Below, piece by piece: positions 18,601-27,179 of a stretch of DNA of 64,000 bases. Position 1 is the stretch's first letter, and every line of letters begins with the position of its first letter. The DNA comes from Rhizobium sp. TH2. GTDB lineage: Bacteria > Pseudomonadota > Alphaproteobacteria > Rhizobiales > Rhizobiaceae. Under the pieces are notes generated by a model. That model worked only from the letters and a program-made list of their open reading frames with translations. It ran no database searches and was not told the origin of the DNA. Position numbers and translations under genes: made by a program. The stretch is taken from NCBI RefSeq assembly GCF_024707525.1, contig NZ_CP062231.1, positions 2,542,001 to 2,606,000 of the forward strand. Reading direction: 5' to 3'.

Positions 18601-21600
18601 CGGGTGACTGGCAAGCTCGATGGCACGCCGGATGATCTCGCCTTCAATGGCATCAAGCTTGTATCCAACATCGTCAGCGCCGACGCATCGGGCACGATGA
18701 AATCAGGAGTGCTACAGGCCAATGTTACGGGTGCCCTGCCCGACCTCTCGGCCTTCCAGCCCGATATCACCGGCACGGCGCAATTCTCCGCCGAGGCATC
18801 TGGTCCAACCTCCGCGCTCGCCATCAAGGCTCAGCTCACATCTGCGCAAGCCGTGCTCGCCGGCCGGCCCCTGAAGGATCTCGCGGTCAATGTCGACAGC
18901 GTTATCGATCCTGCCAGCCCGAGCGCCAAGCTGACCGCAACAGGCACGCTCGACGGCCAGGCGATCAATGTCGCGGGAGACCTTGTCACCAGTGAGGGAC
19001 TGATCTCGATCCCGTCGCTCAAGGCCGACATCGGCCGCAACACGCTGAGTGCCGGACTGGCATTCGACCGCGCCTTCCGGCCGACCGGCAATGTCACCTT
19101 CGATCTACCCGATCTCGGATTGCTCGCCGCGCTTGCCGGCCAGCAGGCCACCGGCGATCTCAAGGGCCAGGCCGATCTCACGACGACCGACGGCAAGATG
19201 AGCGCCCGGATCAAGGCGAGCGGCGCTGGCATTACCGCGCAAGGCCTGACCATCCGCAATCCCGCCGTCGATCTCGATATCCCCGATCTCCTGACCGGCC
19301 AGATCTCCGGCACAGTCAAGGCGGCCGAATTGGCGGCAGGCGCCAACCGCCTCGCCAATCTCGATGCCGACTTCGCGCTCGCCGGCGCCCGGACCGATTT
19401 CACCGTCAACGGCACGCTCGACGAGCAGCCGCTTATCGCCAAGGGCGCGATCACACGTCAGCCCGAGGGCATGGATATCACGCTGGCAGAGTTCTCCGCC
19501 TCGCCGCGCAAACTGCCGATCAAGCTCGCGTCGCCGGCGACGGTCAAGATCGCTGGCGGCGTGACCGACCTCGGCGATCTGCAATTCTCCATCGGCTCCG
19601 GCACAATGAAGCTGTCCGGCACGGCAAGCGATACGCTGAACATCTCCGCCAAAGCGGCTGACCTTCCCGCAGCTCTCGCCAATACATTCGCTGCCGACCT
19701 CGGTGCCGATGGCACGATCTCGGCCAACGCGACGGTCACCGGCACGGCCACAGCGCCATCCATCACCTTCGACGTCACCGGCAGGGGACTGATCGTCAGG
19801 CAAATCCGGGATGCGGGACTTGCCCCGCTCGATGTCACATCCAAGGGCACGTTCACCAACAACCTGCTCTCCGCCGAAACCGTCATCGACGGCATTGAAA
19901 AACTCGGGCAGACGCGCGTAACGAGTAACGTCGCGCTCGCCGCCGACCGGATCTCTGTGCAAAAACTCGATGTTGCGAGCGAAAAACTCAATGGCAACGC
20001 GACGGCCGACTACACGCTCGCCACCAAACAACTCAACGCCGCGTTCGACCTCTCGGCCATCGCCGATGGCCTGCTGCCACCGCAAATCGCCGCCAAGGTC
20101 AAAGGGCCGGCCGCGCTTAGCGGCAAGATCGCCGGCGCGGTTCCAGGCGACATCACCATTAGCGACCTCAATCTCACGTCGAATGTCCTGACCGCAGATG
20201 GCACCGCCACGCTGAAGGGCAATGATCTGCAGGCCAAGCTCAGCGGCGACATCCTCGATATCGCCGCCTTCCATCCCGATGCTTCGGGCAAGGCCCAATT
20301 CACCGCCGATGCGTCAGGTCCGCTGGCGGCACTGAAAGTCAAGGCCGCGCTAACCGCCACCGAGGCAATCCTCGCAGGCCGTCCATTGAAGAATCTCGAT
20401 CTGAAGATCGACGGCGTCGCCGATCGCGCCAAACCCAGCGGCAAGGTCACGGCATCGGGCACGCTCGACAACCAGAAGATCGACGTGTCCGCCGATCTGG
20501 TCACCGACCAGGGACGCATCTCCGTGCCGGCCCTGAAGGCAAATATCGGCCGCAATTCGCTGACCGGCGCCATCCAGCTCGCTGAAAACTTCCTGCCATC
20601 CGGCAACCTGAAATTCGATTTCCCCGATATCGGCCTGCTCGCAGCACTCGGAGGCCAGAAGGCGAGCGGCGACATATCCGGCCAGATCGACCTCGCCAAT
20701 GCCGACGGCAAGATCGCGGCAAAGCTCAAGGCCAAAGGCACCGGAATCATCGCGCAAGGCGTCACGATCAAGAATCCGGCGATAGACCTCGATATCCCGG
20801 ACCTCCTGTCCGGACAAATCTCGGGAACCGCCAAGGCGGGCGAACTGGCGAGCGGCCTGAACCGCCTCGCCAATCTCGACGCCAGTTTCGCGCTTTCCGG
20901 CGCCAAGACCGATTTCGACATCAGGGGCAATTTCGACGGCGCGCCGCTTGTTGCGAAGGGCGCCGTGGAAAATGGCCCCGACGGTCTCTCCCTGACGCTC
21001 GCCAATTTCGTCGCCAGCCCGAAGAAGATACCGGTCAAGCTCTCGTCCCCGGTCACGATACGCATGGTCGATGGCGCCGCCGACATCGCAAATCTCACCA
21101 TCGCCACCGGCAGGGGCACGATCACCGTCAACGGCACCGCCGGCAACAATCTCGATCTCAAGATCAAGGTCACGGCACTTCCCGCAAGCCTCGCCAACAC
21201 ATTTGCCTCGGGCCTCGATGCGGGCGGCACGATCTCCGCCAATGCCACTGTTAGCGGCACACCGGCCAGCCCAATGGTCAATTTCGACGTCAACTGGCAA
21301 AGCGCGATGACCAGCCAGATCCGCGCCGCCGGCATCCCGGCGCTGGTGGTGACGGCAAAGGGCAAGCTTGAAAACAAGGTGCTGTCGATCAACACCAATG
21401 TTCGGGGCGGCGGCGGACTGACGCTGAGCGCGAATGGCACGGTCGGTACGACAGGCAGCCAATCGCTCAATCTCAGCGTCAAGGGCCAACTGCCCTTCTC
21501 GGCGATTGCGGCCCAGCTTGCGGCCCAAGGGCTCGCGCTGAAGGGCAACGCGAACTTCGATCTCAAGATCGGCGGCAACGCGTCCAACCCGCAAATCACG

Positions 21601-22770
21601 GGCCGCATCACCACGGCGGGTAGCCAGTTTATCGCCATCCGGCAGAACCTGATCGTCAACCGCCTCGGCGCCACGGTGACGCTGTCAGGCCAGACCGCGA
21701 CGATCAGCAATCTCTCAGGCCGGCTCGAAGGCGGCGGCACGGTCAGCGCATCGGGCACGATCGGCATTCGCCCGGGCTCGAATTTTCCCGCCGACCTGAA
21801 GATCAAGCTCGACGATACCGTCTATGCCGATGGCCGCGTCGTCGTCGCCAAGATGAATGGCGATCTCAACGTCAAGGGACCGCTTCTGGGCAGCGCGACG
21901 CTCGGCGGATCGATACGCCTGCGCCGTGCCGATATCACCGTGCCTGAACGGTTGCCCGCCTCGCTTGCCAATGCAAACGTCAAACACAAGAACGCGCCGC
22001 GCGAGGTCGTCAAGCAGAGCCGCGAACTAAGGGCCGACACGACCTCGACGGCCGACAAGAACAAGGCGGGCGGCATGCGCCTCAGCCTCAAGATCGTCGC
22101 CCCGCGCCAGATTTTCGTGCGCGGTCGCGGCCTTGATGCGGAGCTTGGCGGCGAGGTGCTGATTTCCGGCTCGGCAAGCGCACCCAGCGTGTCGGGCGGC
22201 TTCAAGATGCGGCGCGGCCGGCTGGCGATCATCGGCAAGCGCCTCGATTTCACCACCGGCCAGATCACCTTCGGCGGCGGATTGGTGCCTGCGCTCAACA
22301 TGGTCGCCTCCACCGTGGTCAACGCCACGACGCTCAACGTCAATGTCAACGGCCCCGCCAACGACCCGAGCTTCAGCTTCACTTCATCGCCGGCGCTGCC
22401 GCAGGATGAGGTTCTGGCGCAGTTGATCTTCGGTCGGGATTCGGCCAGCCTGTCGCCGTTCCAGATCGCCCAGCTCGCCGATGCGGTCGCCACTCTCTCG
22501 GGCGGCCAGCGCACGTCGCTGTTCAACAAGCTCAGGCAAGGTCTCGGCGTCGATGACCTCAATGTCGGCACCGATGAGAATGGCGGCGCCCAGGTCACGG
22601 CCGGCAAGTACATCAACCGCCGCACCTATCTCGAACTGAAGCAGGGCGAGGACGCGACCAAATCGGGCGTCGCGATCAACCTCGATATCGGCAAGGGCGT
22701 CAAGCTTCGCGGCGAGGCCACTGCCGACGGCAACACCTCGACCGGAATTTTCTACGAGAAGGAATACTGA
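15607..22770 (+). CDS. tamB: Translocation and assembly module protein TamB, unusually long
   Basis: Inner-membrane anchored AsmA-like protein that spans the periplasm and works with TamA. The N-terminus is a signal anchor (LVGVLGLVLIALILLVGYT); the rest is beta-rich periplasmic sequence, and the last 350 residues form the TamB (DUF490) domain ending in ...FYEKEY. At 2387 residues it is much longer than the 1259 of E. coli TamB, because a block of about 503-505 residues occurs three times in tandem (17023 to about 21540). The ATG at 15607 may not be the true start: the in-frame reading upstream (RAALRGIAWIFTRLL) looks coding back to a GGGGAG site at 15546, but has no ATG, GTG or TTG. Confidence 0.92.
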   Translation: MLVGVLGLVLIALILLVGYTATGNQFAADQIASRISTPDMQVTIEGARGLLAGKFRVDRVELADTKGKYAELKDIELDWSPLDLLSAQFHAQRIAVSDVNVKRQPVVTIEPEPTPSEGGFSLPVEIAVDAIDLPSIVLGKPLIGREAKLAIKGSARAAADAIALKLNANQTDRPDAKALADLAYAVNANTLKLDLKIAEPRGGLLATALQLPGGPAVDLSVAGDGALSDWSGIIRARLDGVERLAVNASHRQNAAGMHDLNLNGGGAIGDLMPPALRPLFEGESAVDLDASFDNTGQLDIRAGKLTNGSFTLDASGKIDPKGEVSLNGSVHSVDQVIPVRLPVANGELQADIRNASFVASGPYKSVAIDLSADIATLALPQGRLTDVFLRSETDGFDLATRAGRIAVELTSQGAAVNDPQFARLVVAPIDIKAPFDITATRVASDAIEISSGAIGGKITLDYALDTATIASAFNLFVAPARALPEPLASKVSGMIELSGKVDGKADDLAFDQIRLASNLLTAEVSGTLKDNELTASLTGDIPALAAFQPGVDGRVHVTADLSGPLSALVIKAGITSDQISTSGRKLQTVDVKFDGTIDPAKPGGKLTLGTVLDGQQINLTSDLVRENGLISLPSISADIGQNQITGSLELGADFLPTGKINADLADLSTLAKLAGQQVEGDLKLTVDLSARNGALAATINGTGSRIATPDVVMSEPIINIESADLLAQRIGGAIKSREIAAGANRLEALEATFDHQANSTTFDLKSRFDGAPLTARGLVDQQPDGIQLSLNAFSASPRKIPLSLAMPAKVTISGGTTTIEPVMISAGSGTVTIEGTAADTLSLNIDATALPASLINGLAPDLDVSGTVSAKASISGNATSPVVNFEMSATSISAKPLKDAGRPPLRITSKGTFANALLSAQTTIGGIAELGDLRTDAGIRLGEDIRIEKFIFNSDALNGSVMGTFSPATQAIATTFDINVTGQNLIPASIAAKLDGPLRVTGKLDGTPDDLAFNGIKLVSNIVSADASGTMKSGVLQANVTGALPDLSAFQPDITGTAQFSAEASGPTSALAIKAQLTSAQAVLAGRPLKDLAVNVDSVIDPASPSAKLTATGTLDGQAINVAGDLVTSEGLISIPSLKADIGRNTLSAGLAFDRAFRPTGNVTFDLPDLGLLAALAGQQATGDLKGQADLTTTDGKMSARIKASGAGITAQGLTIRNPAVDLDIPDLLTGQISGTVKAAELAAGANRLANLDADFALAGARTDFTVNGTLDEQPLIAKGAITRQPEGMDITLAEFSASPRKLPIKLASPATVKIAGGVTDLGDLQFSIGSGTMKLSGTASDTLNISAKAADLPAALANTFAADLGADGTISANATVTGTATAPSITFDVTGRGLIVRQIRDAGLAPLDVTSKGTFTNNLLSAETVIDGIEKLGQTRVTSNVALAADRISVQKLDVASEKLNGNATADYTLATKQLNAAFDLSAIADGLLPPQIAAKVKGPAALSGKIAGAVPGDITISDLNLTSNVLTADGTATLKGNDLQAKLSGDILDIAAFHPDASGKAQFTADASGPLAALKVKAALTATEAILAGRPLKNLDLKIDGVADRAKPSGKVTASGTLDNQKIDVSADLVTDQGRISVPALKANIGRNSLTGAIQLAENFLPSGNLKFDFPDIGLLAALGGQKASGDISGQIDLANADGKIAAKLKAKGTGIIAQGVTIKNPAIDLDIPDLLSGQISGTAKAGELASGLNRLANLDASFALSGAKTDFDIRGNFDGAPLVAKGAVENGPDGLSLTLANFVASPKKIPVKLSSPVTIRMVDGAADIANLTIATGRGTITVNGTAGNNLDLKIKVTALPASLANTFASGLDAGGTISANATVSGTPASPMVNFDVNWQSAMTSQIRAAGIPALVVTAKGKLENKVLSINTNVRGGGGLTLSANGTVGTTGSQSLNLSVKGQLPFSAIAAQLAAQGLALKGNANFDLKIGGNASNPQITGRITTAGSQFIAIRQNLIVNRLGATVTLSGQTATISNLSGRLEGGGTVSASGTIGIRPGSNFPADLKIKLDDTVYADGRVVVAKMNGDLNVKGPLLGSATLGGSIRLRRADITVPERLPASLANANVKHKNAPREVVKQSRELRADTTSTADKNKAGGMRLSLKIVAPRQIFVRGRGLDAELGGEVLISGSASAPSVSGGFKMRRGRLAIIGKRLDFTTGQITFGGGLVPALNMVASTVVNATTLNVNVNGPANDPSFSFTSSPALPQDEVLAQLIFGRDSASLSPFQIAQLADAVATLSGGQRTSLFNKLRQGLGVDDLNVGTDENGGAQVTAGKYINRRTYLELKQGEDATKSGVAINLDIGKGVKLRGEATADGNTSTGIFYEKEY
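17023..21540 (+). repeat. Three tandem in-frame copies of a 1.5-kb unit within tamB
   Basis: Unit 1 runs about 17023-18531, unit 2 18532-20043, and unit 3 from 20044 to about 21540. Equivalent positions line up: the SN(L/I/V) codons after the DDLAF-like segment are at 17155, 18664 and 20179, giving periods of 1509 and 1515 bases. Each unit contains the order SASGT..., AF(Q/H)P..., SGP.SAL, ..GRPL, ...ADIGRN..., LAGQQ..GDL, NP..D.DIPDLL, FSASP(R/K)K(I/L)P, and a final .AP...TSKGTF. Copies have diverged, so this is an old duplication rather than an assembly artefact. Confidence 0.85.
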
Positions 22771-22977
22771 GCCATGCCCGTCCGTTGACGATATCGGCAT
22801 CCGCCCGTATATCGGACACGTCCATGGAGTGTTGATGTCTACTTCGTCTGAGATTGTCTGAAGGGCCCTGCCCGCGGAATTCTTCCTGCGCGCAGCGGTC
22901 TGCAATTGAACCTCTGGCATTTCCAGTGCCGGGAACGTTTTGTTGCGCCCATTCGGGCATTCTCGGAAATCATCATC

Positions 22978-23235
22978 ATGGATATCACGCGCAGTGAACA
23001 GCGCATTCTGCACCTGCTCGCCCAGGGCGGCTGGATCGAACATATCAAAAACCACAAGGCCAAGATCGCCGACGTCAAATGCTTCAGTCGCGACGGCTGG
23101 CTTTATCCCGGCCTCGACCTTGAACTCTTCCGCAAGCTCAAGCGACTGAAGGCAATCTCGTCGTCACGCGGCCAGCCTTACCGGATTACCGGTCGAGGGC
23201 TCGTCCTCGTGCGGTCGCAGGTCGACAACCGCTGA
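22978..23235 (+). CDS. YjhX family (UPF0386) toxin homologue
   Basis: An 85-residue protein of the YjhX/UPF0386 family, whose E. coli member is the toxin of the YjhX-YjhQ pair. The protein begins MDITRSEQRILHLLAQGG and carries the family segments CFSRDGWLYPGLDL, FRKLKRLKAI and QPYRITGRGLVLVRSQ(V)DNR, which look like a small winged-helix fold. The ATG at 22978 has GGAAAT about eight bases upstream. No antitoxin-like gene touches it: the neighbours are tamB upstream and a cupin gene downstream. A solid terminator follows. Whether it is toxic here cannot be read from sequence. Confidence 0.9.
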   Translation: MDITRSEQRILHLLAQGGWIEHIKNHKAKIADVKCFSRDGWLYPGLDLELFRKLKRLKAISSSRGQPYRITGRGLVLVRSQVDNR

Positions 23236-23245
23236 GACTCAACTG

Positions 23246-23274
23246 CCGTGGGCGCCAAAAGGCGCCTACGGTTT
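23246..23274 (+). terminator. Rho-independent terminator after the YjhX-like gene
   Basis: CCGTGGGCGCC (23246-23256) pairs with GGCGCCTACGG (23261-23271), with one G-U pair, around an AAAA loop, and is followed by TTT. It lies 11 bases after the stop codon. Confidence 0.75.
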
Positions 23275-23334
23275 CAACCTCTCGCCTAGCCAACCGTTAA
23301 GTGTTAAGTTTCGTCGTCATTCGCGGGGGCGCCC

Positions 23335-23811
23335 ATGTCATCTTTCATCAAGGCAGTCGTTTCCATTCCGGGCAAGGAGCGCGTCGCGAAGACGCCATTC
23401 GGCGCCCGCATCGTCATTCACGCCACGGCGGCCGAAACCAATGGTGCCTATGGCATGTGGGAAACCTTTACGCCTCCGGGCAAGGGACCCGCGCCGCACA
23501 CGCATACGCGCGAGACGGAGTGCTTTCGCGTCATAAAAGGCCTCTACCGCTTCCGCTGTGGCGACGAGGAATTCGACGCCCCGCCGGGAACCGTCGTCGT
23601 GCTGCCGCCGAACGTCCGTCACAGCTGGCGCAATATCTCCGACGAGCCGGGCCAGATGTTTGCGACAGTAACGCCGGGCGGTTGCGAGCAACTCTTCATG
23701 GCCATCGAGAACGAAGGCGCTGACACGCCTGAGAAAATCGCCGCGATCGAAGCGAGGCTCGGCATTTTCAATGACGAGACGGAGGCCCTCGCTCGTCATG
23801 GCAATCGCTAG
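23335..23811 (+). CDS. Cupin domain-containing protein
   Basis: A 158-residue single-domain cupin. Cupin motif 1 is HTHTRETECFRVIKG (metal-binding His, His and Glu) and motif 2 is PPGTVVVLPPNVRHSW (fourth ligand His). No signal peptide, so cytoplasmic. Substrate unknown; similar small cupins include quercetin dioxygenase-like and mannose isomerase-like proteins. It stands alone between the YjhX-like gene and the convergent SRPBCC gene. Confidence 0.88.
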   Translation: MSSFIKAVVSIPGKERVAKTPFGARIVIHATAAETNGAYGMWETFTPPGKGPAPHTHTRETECFRVIKGLYRFRCGDEEFDAPPGTVVVLPPNVRHSWRNISDEPGQMFATVTPGGCEQLFMAIENEGADTPEKIAAIEARLGIFNDETEALARHGNR

Positions 23812-23817
23812 CCGTCC

Positions 23818-24291
23818 CTAAGACATGGAGACCCTGTGTGGCATGCGCTTGAGATGATCGAGGATTTTTGTGCGCCATCTCTCGATCATCTCGGCATAGG
23901 CGTCGCCAACAAAGGCATCGATGCCCACATTGCCGGCTTCGCTCAGTCCCGTCAGCGTGTAGCCGACTTCGACCCAGCACGCATTTTCACCGTCAGCCCG
24001 GCAGATCACCTCGACGATCGTCGAGCGAGACCCCGGCGTGACCCGGCTATACCGCGCCCGGCAACCTGCCAGGTCGAAGTCCACGACCGTCCAGTACGTC
24101 AGCTCATCGCCCTCGCCGGTCTCGAACACCATGCCCTCGATGGTCTCGCCGTTGGCGGGATGGAAGTAGCGCGGCGCCCAGCCGTCGACCCACATCCGCT
24201 CGCCCTCGGGCGTGAAGAACTCGATCGCCTCGTCGGCGCTGATCGGCAGGGCTATGCTGTGCGAGACTTTTTCGTGGCGTGCAATGAACAT
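23818..24291 (-). CDS. SRPBCC family protein
   Basis: A 157-residue protein with the START/SRPBCC pattern: a hydrophobic first strand (HSIALPISADEAIEFFTPEG), the WVDGWAPRYF segment, alternating beta strands, and a long C-terminal helix (AYAEMIERWRTKILDHLKRM). Such folds bind hydrophobic ligands. It is the last gene of the gatC-GNAT-gatA-GNAT run, 13 nt after the GNAT gene, which suggests co-transcription but not a shared function. Ligand unknown. Confidence 0.82.
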   Translation of the reverse strand: MFIARHEKVSHSIALPISADEAIEFFTPEGERMWVDGWAPRYFHPANGETIEGMVFETGEGDELTYWTVVDFDLAGCRARYSRVTPGSRSTIVEVICRADGENACWVEVGYTLTGLSEAGNVGIDAFVGDAYAEMIERWRTKILDHLKRMPHRVSMS

Positions 24292-24304
24292 GGATCGTTC
24301 CCGA

Positions 24305-24814
24305 TCAGATCGGCTTCTCGAGCAGCAGGCGCGGCAGCGGAAGTCCGAGTGTTTCGGACATCTTCACCCCGCGCCATGTCTCCCGGAACCCCTGGCGGAT
24401 ATAGAGATCGATCGCGCGCAGATTGGCCTGGGCCACCTCGATCCGTGCCTTGGCGAGATTGTCGGCGCGCATCCGGTCAATGAGTTGATTGAGCAGAGAG
24501 GTGCCGATGCCCCGGCCCTGAAAGCCCGGATCGATCCAGAGATCGGAAATGTAATCCCACGGGTGCGTAGCGTTGCCCGGCTCGTCATAGCTGTCGCGCG
24601 CGCCCCAACCCACGACTCGGCCTTCGGCACAGCACACCACGAGATCGCATTTCGGATTCTTGACGAAGTCCTTGAGCCAGCTTTCCACCCTTGCCTCGAT
24701 CTCGGGATCGAACCATTCGGGATAATGGCGATTGTCGAGCCAGGAAATGTATCCCACCCGGGCGACCCCGTCCCGGTCCTCGTCAGTCATGGTCCGGAAC
24801 GTGAGGTCAGCCAT
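24305..24814 (-). CDS. GNAT family N-acetyltransferase
   Basis: Acetyltransferase of 169 residues. Motif A is LWIDPGFQGRGIGTSLLNQL and motif B is AIDLYIRQGFRETWRG. It begins 3 nt after gatA. Acceptor unknown. It is not adjacent to the YjhX-like gene, so I do not propose it as a YjhQ-type antitoxin. Confidence 0.88.
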   Translation of the reverse strand: MADLTFRTMTDEDRDGVARVGYISWLDNRHYPEWFDPEIEARVESWLKDFVKNPKCDLVVCCAEGRVVGWGARDSYDEPGNATHPWDYISDLWIDPGFQGRGIGTSLLNQLIDRMRADNLAKARIEVAQANLRAIDLYIRQGFRETWRGVKMSETLGLPLPRLLLEKPI

Positions 24815-24817
24815 AAA

Positions 24818-26299
24818 TTACCACCATTTATCAGGCGTGAAGCGTCCGGCGGCCTGCTCGATCACATGCGCCGTCTGGAACAGCATTTCTTCATCGAACG
24901 GTTTGCCGATCACCTGCAGGCCGAGCGGAAGGCCCTTGTGATCGAGCCCGGCGGGAACCGCGATACCGGGCAGGCCCGCCATGTTTACCGTCACCGTGAA
25001 GATGTCGTTGAGATACATCTTCACCGGATCATTGGCCATGTCCTGGTCGGCGATGCCGAAGGCGGATGACGGCGTGGCAGGCGTCAGGATCGCATCGACG
25101 CCGGCCTCGAAGGCGAGTTCGAAATCGCGCTTGATCAGCGTCCGCACCTTTTGCGCCCGGATGTAATAGGCGTCGTAATAGCCGGCCGACAACACATAGG
25201 TGCCGATCAGAATGCGGCGCTTGACCTCGGTGCCGAAACCGGCCGCACGGGTCTTCTCATACATGTCGAGGATGTCCTTGCCGTCCTGCCGGAGACCGTA
25301 GCGAACGCCGTCATAGCGGGCTAGGTTCGAGGACGCCTCGGCCGGGGCGACGATATAATAAGCCGGCAAAGCATATTTGGTATGCGGCAAAGTAATATCG
25401 ACGATCTCGGCGCCGGCGTCCCTCAGCCAGGCGATGCCCTGCTGCCAGATGCTCTCGATCTCCTCGGGCATGCCTTCGACGCGGTATTCGCGGGGAATCC
25501 CGATCCTTTTGCCCTTGAGCGATTTGCCCAGTGCCGCCTCGTAATCCGGCACCGGAATATTCACCGAGGTCGTGTCCTTGGGATCCACGCTGGCCATGGA
25601 TTTGAGCAGGATTGCCGCATCGCGCACGTCGCGGCCGATCGGCCCTGCCTGGTCGAGCGACGAGGCAAAGGCGACGATGCCCCAGCGCGAGCAGCGGCCG
25701 TAAGTCGGCTTGATACCGACCGTCCCTGTGAATGCCGCAGGCTGGCGGATCGAGCCGCCGGTGTCGGTAGCCGTCGCGCCTGCAGCCAGAAAGGCCGAGA
25801 CTGCGGCCGCGGAGCCGCCGGACGAGCCGCCAGGCACCAGATAGGCATTCGAGCCCTTGGCGCGCCACGGGTTCTTCACCGGGCCGTAATAGGAAGTTTC
25901 GTTCGACGAGCCCATGGCAAACTCATCCATGTTGAGTTTGCCCAGCATCACCGCGCCGTCATCGAACAGGTTCTGGCTGACGGTCGACTCATATTCCGGC
26001 TTGAAGCCGTCGAGAACGTGGCTGCAGGCCTGGGTATGGACGCCCTTGGTCGCGAACAGATCCTTGATGCCAAGCGGAATGCCCTCGAGTGCACCGGCTT
26101 GGCCGGCCGCGATCCTCGCATCCGATGCTTTGGCCTGGGCGCGCGCGATATCGTGCGTCACGGTGACGTAAGCATTGAATTGCGCATTGGCCGCATCGAT
26201 CGCGTTAAGATAGGCCTCCGTCAGGTCGACGGCGGAAATCTCCCTGGCGAGGAGTTTTTTACGTGCTTCGGCGATCGTCAGGCTTGTCAGTTCACTCAT
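24818..26299 (-). CDS. gatA: Asp-tRNA(Asn)/Glu-tRNA(Gln) amidotransferase subunit A
   Basis: Amidase-signature subunit of GatCAB that releases ammonia from glutamine. The 493 residues include the catalytic triad: lysine in [14 protein letters not shown], first serine in [13 protein letters not shown] and the nucleophilic serine in [14 protein letters not shown]. The C-terminal ligand-binding part contains [14 protein letters not shown]. It is separated from gatC by a GNAT gene (19-nt gap). Confidence 0.97.
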   Translation of the reverse strand: MSELTSLTIAEARKKLLAREISAVDLTEAYLNAIDAANAQFNAYVTVTHDIARAQAKASDARIAAGQAGALEGIPLGIKDLFATKGVHTQACSHVLDGFKPEYESTVSQNLFDDGAVMLGKLNMDEFAMGSSNETSYYGPVKNPWRAKGSNAYLVPGGSSGGSAAAVSAFLAAGATATDTGGSIRQPAAFTGTVGIKPTYGRCSRWGIVAFASSLDQAGPIGRDVRDAAILLKSMASVDPKDTTSVNIPVPDYEAALGKSLKGKRIGIPREYRVEGMPEEIESIWQQGIAWLRDAGAEIVDITLPHTKYALPAYYIVAPAEASSNLARYDGVRYGLRQDGKDILDMYEKTRAAGFGTEVKRRILIGTYVLSAGYYDAYYIRAQKVRTLIKRDFELAFEAGVDAILTPATPSSAFGIADQDMANDPVKMYLNDIFTVTVNMAGLPGIAVPAGLDHKGLPLGLQVIGKPFDEEMLFQTAHVIEQAAGRFTPDKWW

Positions 26300-26318
26300 C
26301 AGGCTTTCACTTCAATTC

Positions 26319-26792
26319 TCAGGCAGCGAGCTGCTTGTGATAAAACACGGAATATTCGGAATCGGGATAGTCGAGGACCGGGCCGCAGCGGTTGAACCCG
26401 GCCTTCTCATAGATCGCCCAGGCCGCATGATGACGGTCGCCGGTTTCCAGCACGACTTCCTCAATGCCCTCATCGGCGGCGGCACTCAGGATCTCGCCGA
26501 GAATGCGCCGGCCGATACCCTGGCCGCGATAGTCCTCATGCGTGAACATCCGCTTGACCTCGGCGATCCGGCTGTCATGGCGCTTCAGCGCGCCGCAGCC
26601 GATTGCCGTACCGCCGTCCCGTGCGATCCAGACGGTCACGCCGGGTTCCGCCATCTGTTCGACCGTCAGATGAAAGACGAAGTCCGGCGGCGTCAGTTTC
26701 AGCAGGTATTCGTTCAGCGAGGCGACGAGCGCGCGCACGTCGTCCTGAAGCGGGCTTTCGATAGCAATCGTGATGGCCATGCGGGACTCCAT
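26319..26792 (-). CDS. GNAT family N-acetyltransferase inserted between gatC and gatA
   Basis: Acetyltransferase of 157 residues (153 if translation starts at the second ATG, 26780, which has a GGAG site six bases upstream). Motif A is HEDYRGQGIGRRILGEIL; motif B is WAIYEKAGFNRCGPVLDYP. Fourteen nt after gatC and 19 nt before gatA, so it is part of the gat operon. Its substrate is unknown; the placement might be only a hitch-hiking arrangement. Confidence 0.88.
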   Translation of the reverse strand: MESRMAITIAIESPLQDDVRALVASLNEYLLKLTPPDFVFHLTVEQMAEPGVTVWIARDGGTAIGCGALKRHDSRIAEVKRMFTHEDYRGQGIGRRILGEILSAAADEGIEEVVLETGDRHHAAWAIYEKAGFNRCGPVLDYPDSEYSVFYHKQLAA

Positions 26793-26806
26793 CTTGCGTA
26801 CGTTCC

Positions 26807-27094
26807 CTACTCGACGACTTTGGGAACCTCGAAAAAGTTCTGTTCGGTCAAGGGCGCGTTAGCGACGATCCGGTCGGCCATATTGCCGTCGGTCACTTCG
26901 TCCTTGCGCATCTTCATGGCCATCGGGGTCACCGAGGTCATCGGCTCGACCCCGGCCACATCGACTTCGGAGAGTTGCTCGACGAAGCCGAGGATGCCGT
27001 TGAGCTCCCCGGTCATGCGCACGGCCTCATCCTCGGTGACGGCGAGCCGGGCAAGCCTGGCCACGCGTTTGACGGTCGCAACATCTACGGACAC
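26807..27094 (-). CDS. gatC: Asp-tRNA(Asn)/Glu-tRNA(Gln) amidotransferase subunit C
   Basis: Small belt subunit that holds GatA and GatB together. The 95 residues show [16 protein letters not shown], the [10 protein letters not shown] helix and EPMTSVTP, followed by LRKDE-like [11 protein letters not shown] and an FFEVPKVVE end, all typical. The start is GTG at 27094, preceded by GGAG at six bases. It heads the operon gatC-GNAT-gatA-GNAT-SRPBCC. Confidence 0.96.
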   Translation of the reverse strand: MSVDVATVKRVARLARLAVTEDEAVRMTGELNGILGFVEQLSEVDVAGVEPMTSVTPMAMKMRKDEVTDGNMADRIVANAPLTEQNFFEVPKVVE

Positions 27095-27179
27095 AACATT
27101 CTCCAGTCAGATTTCCCCTGCCCGCTATAAAGGCGCATGGCAGGCCGCGCAATCGCTTTTTGACGTAGGTCCTACGGGC

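Noticed and set aside
17023..21540. tamB repeats as an assembly duplication
   Set aside because: The three copies differ at many nucleotide and residue positions and keep the frame, which an assembly error would not produce.
24305..24814. GNAT gene as antitoxin (YjhQ-like) of the YjhX homologue
   Set aside because: It is more than 1 kb away, on the other strand and inside the gat operon; no evidence links them.
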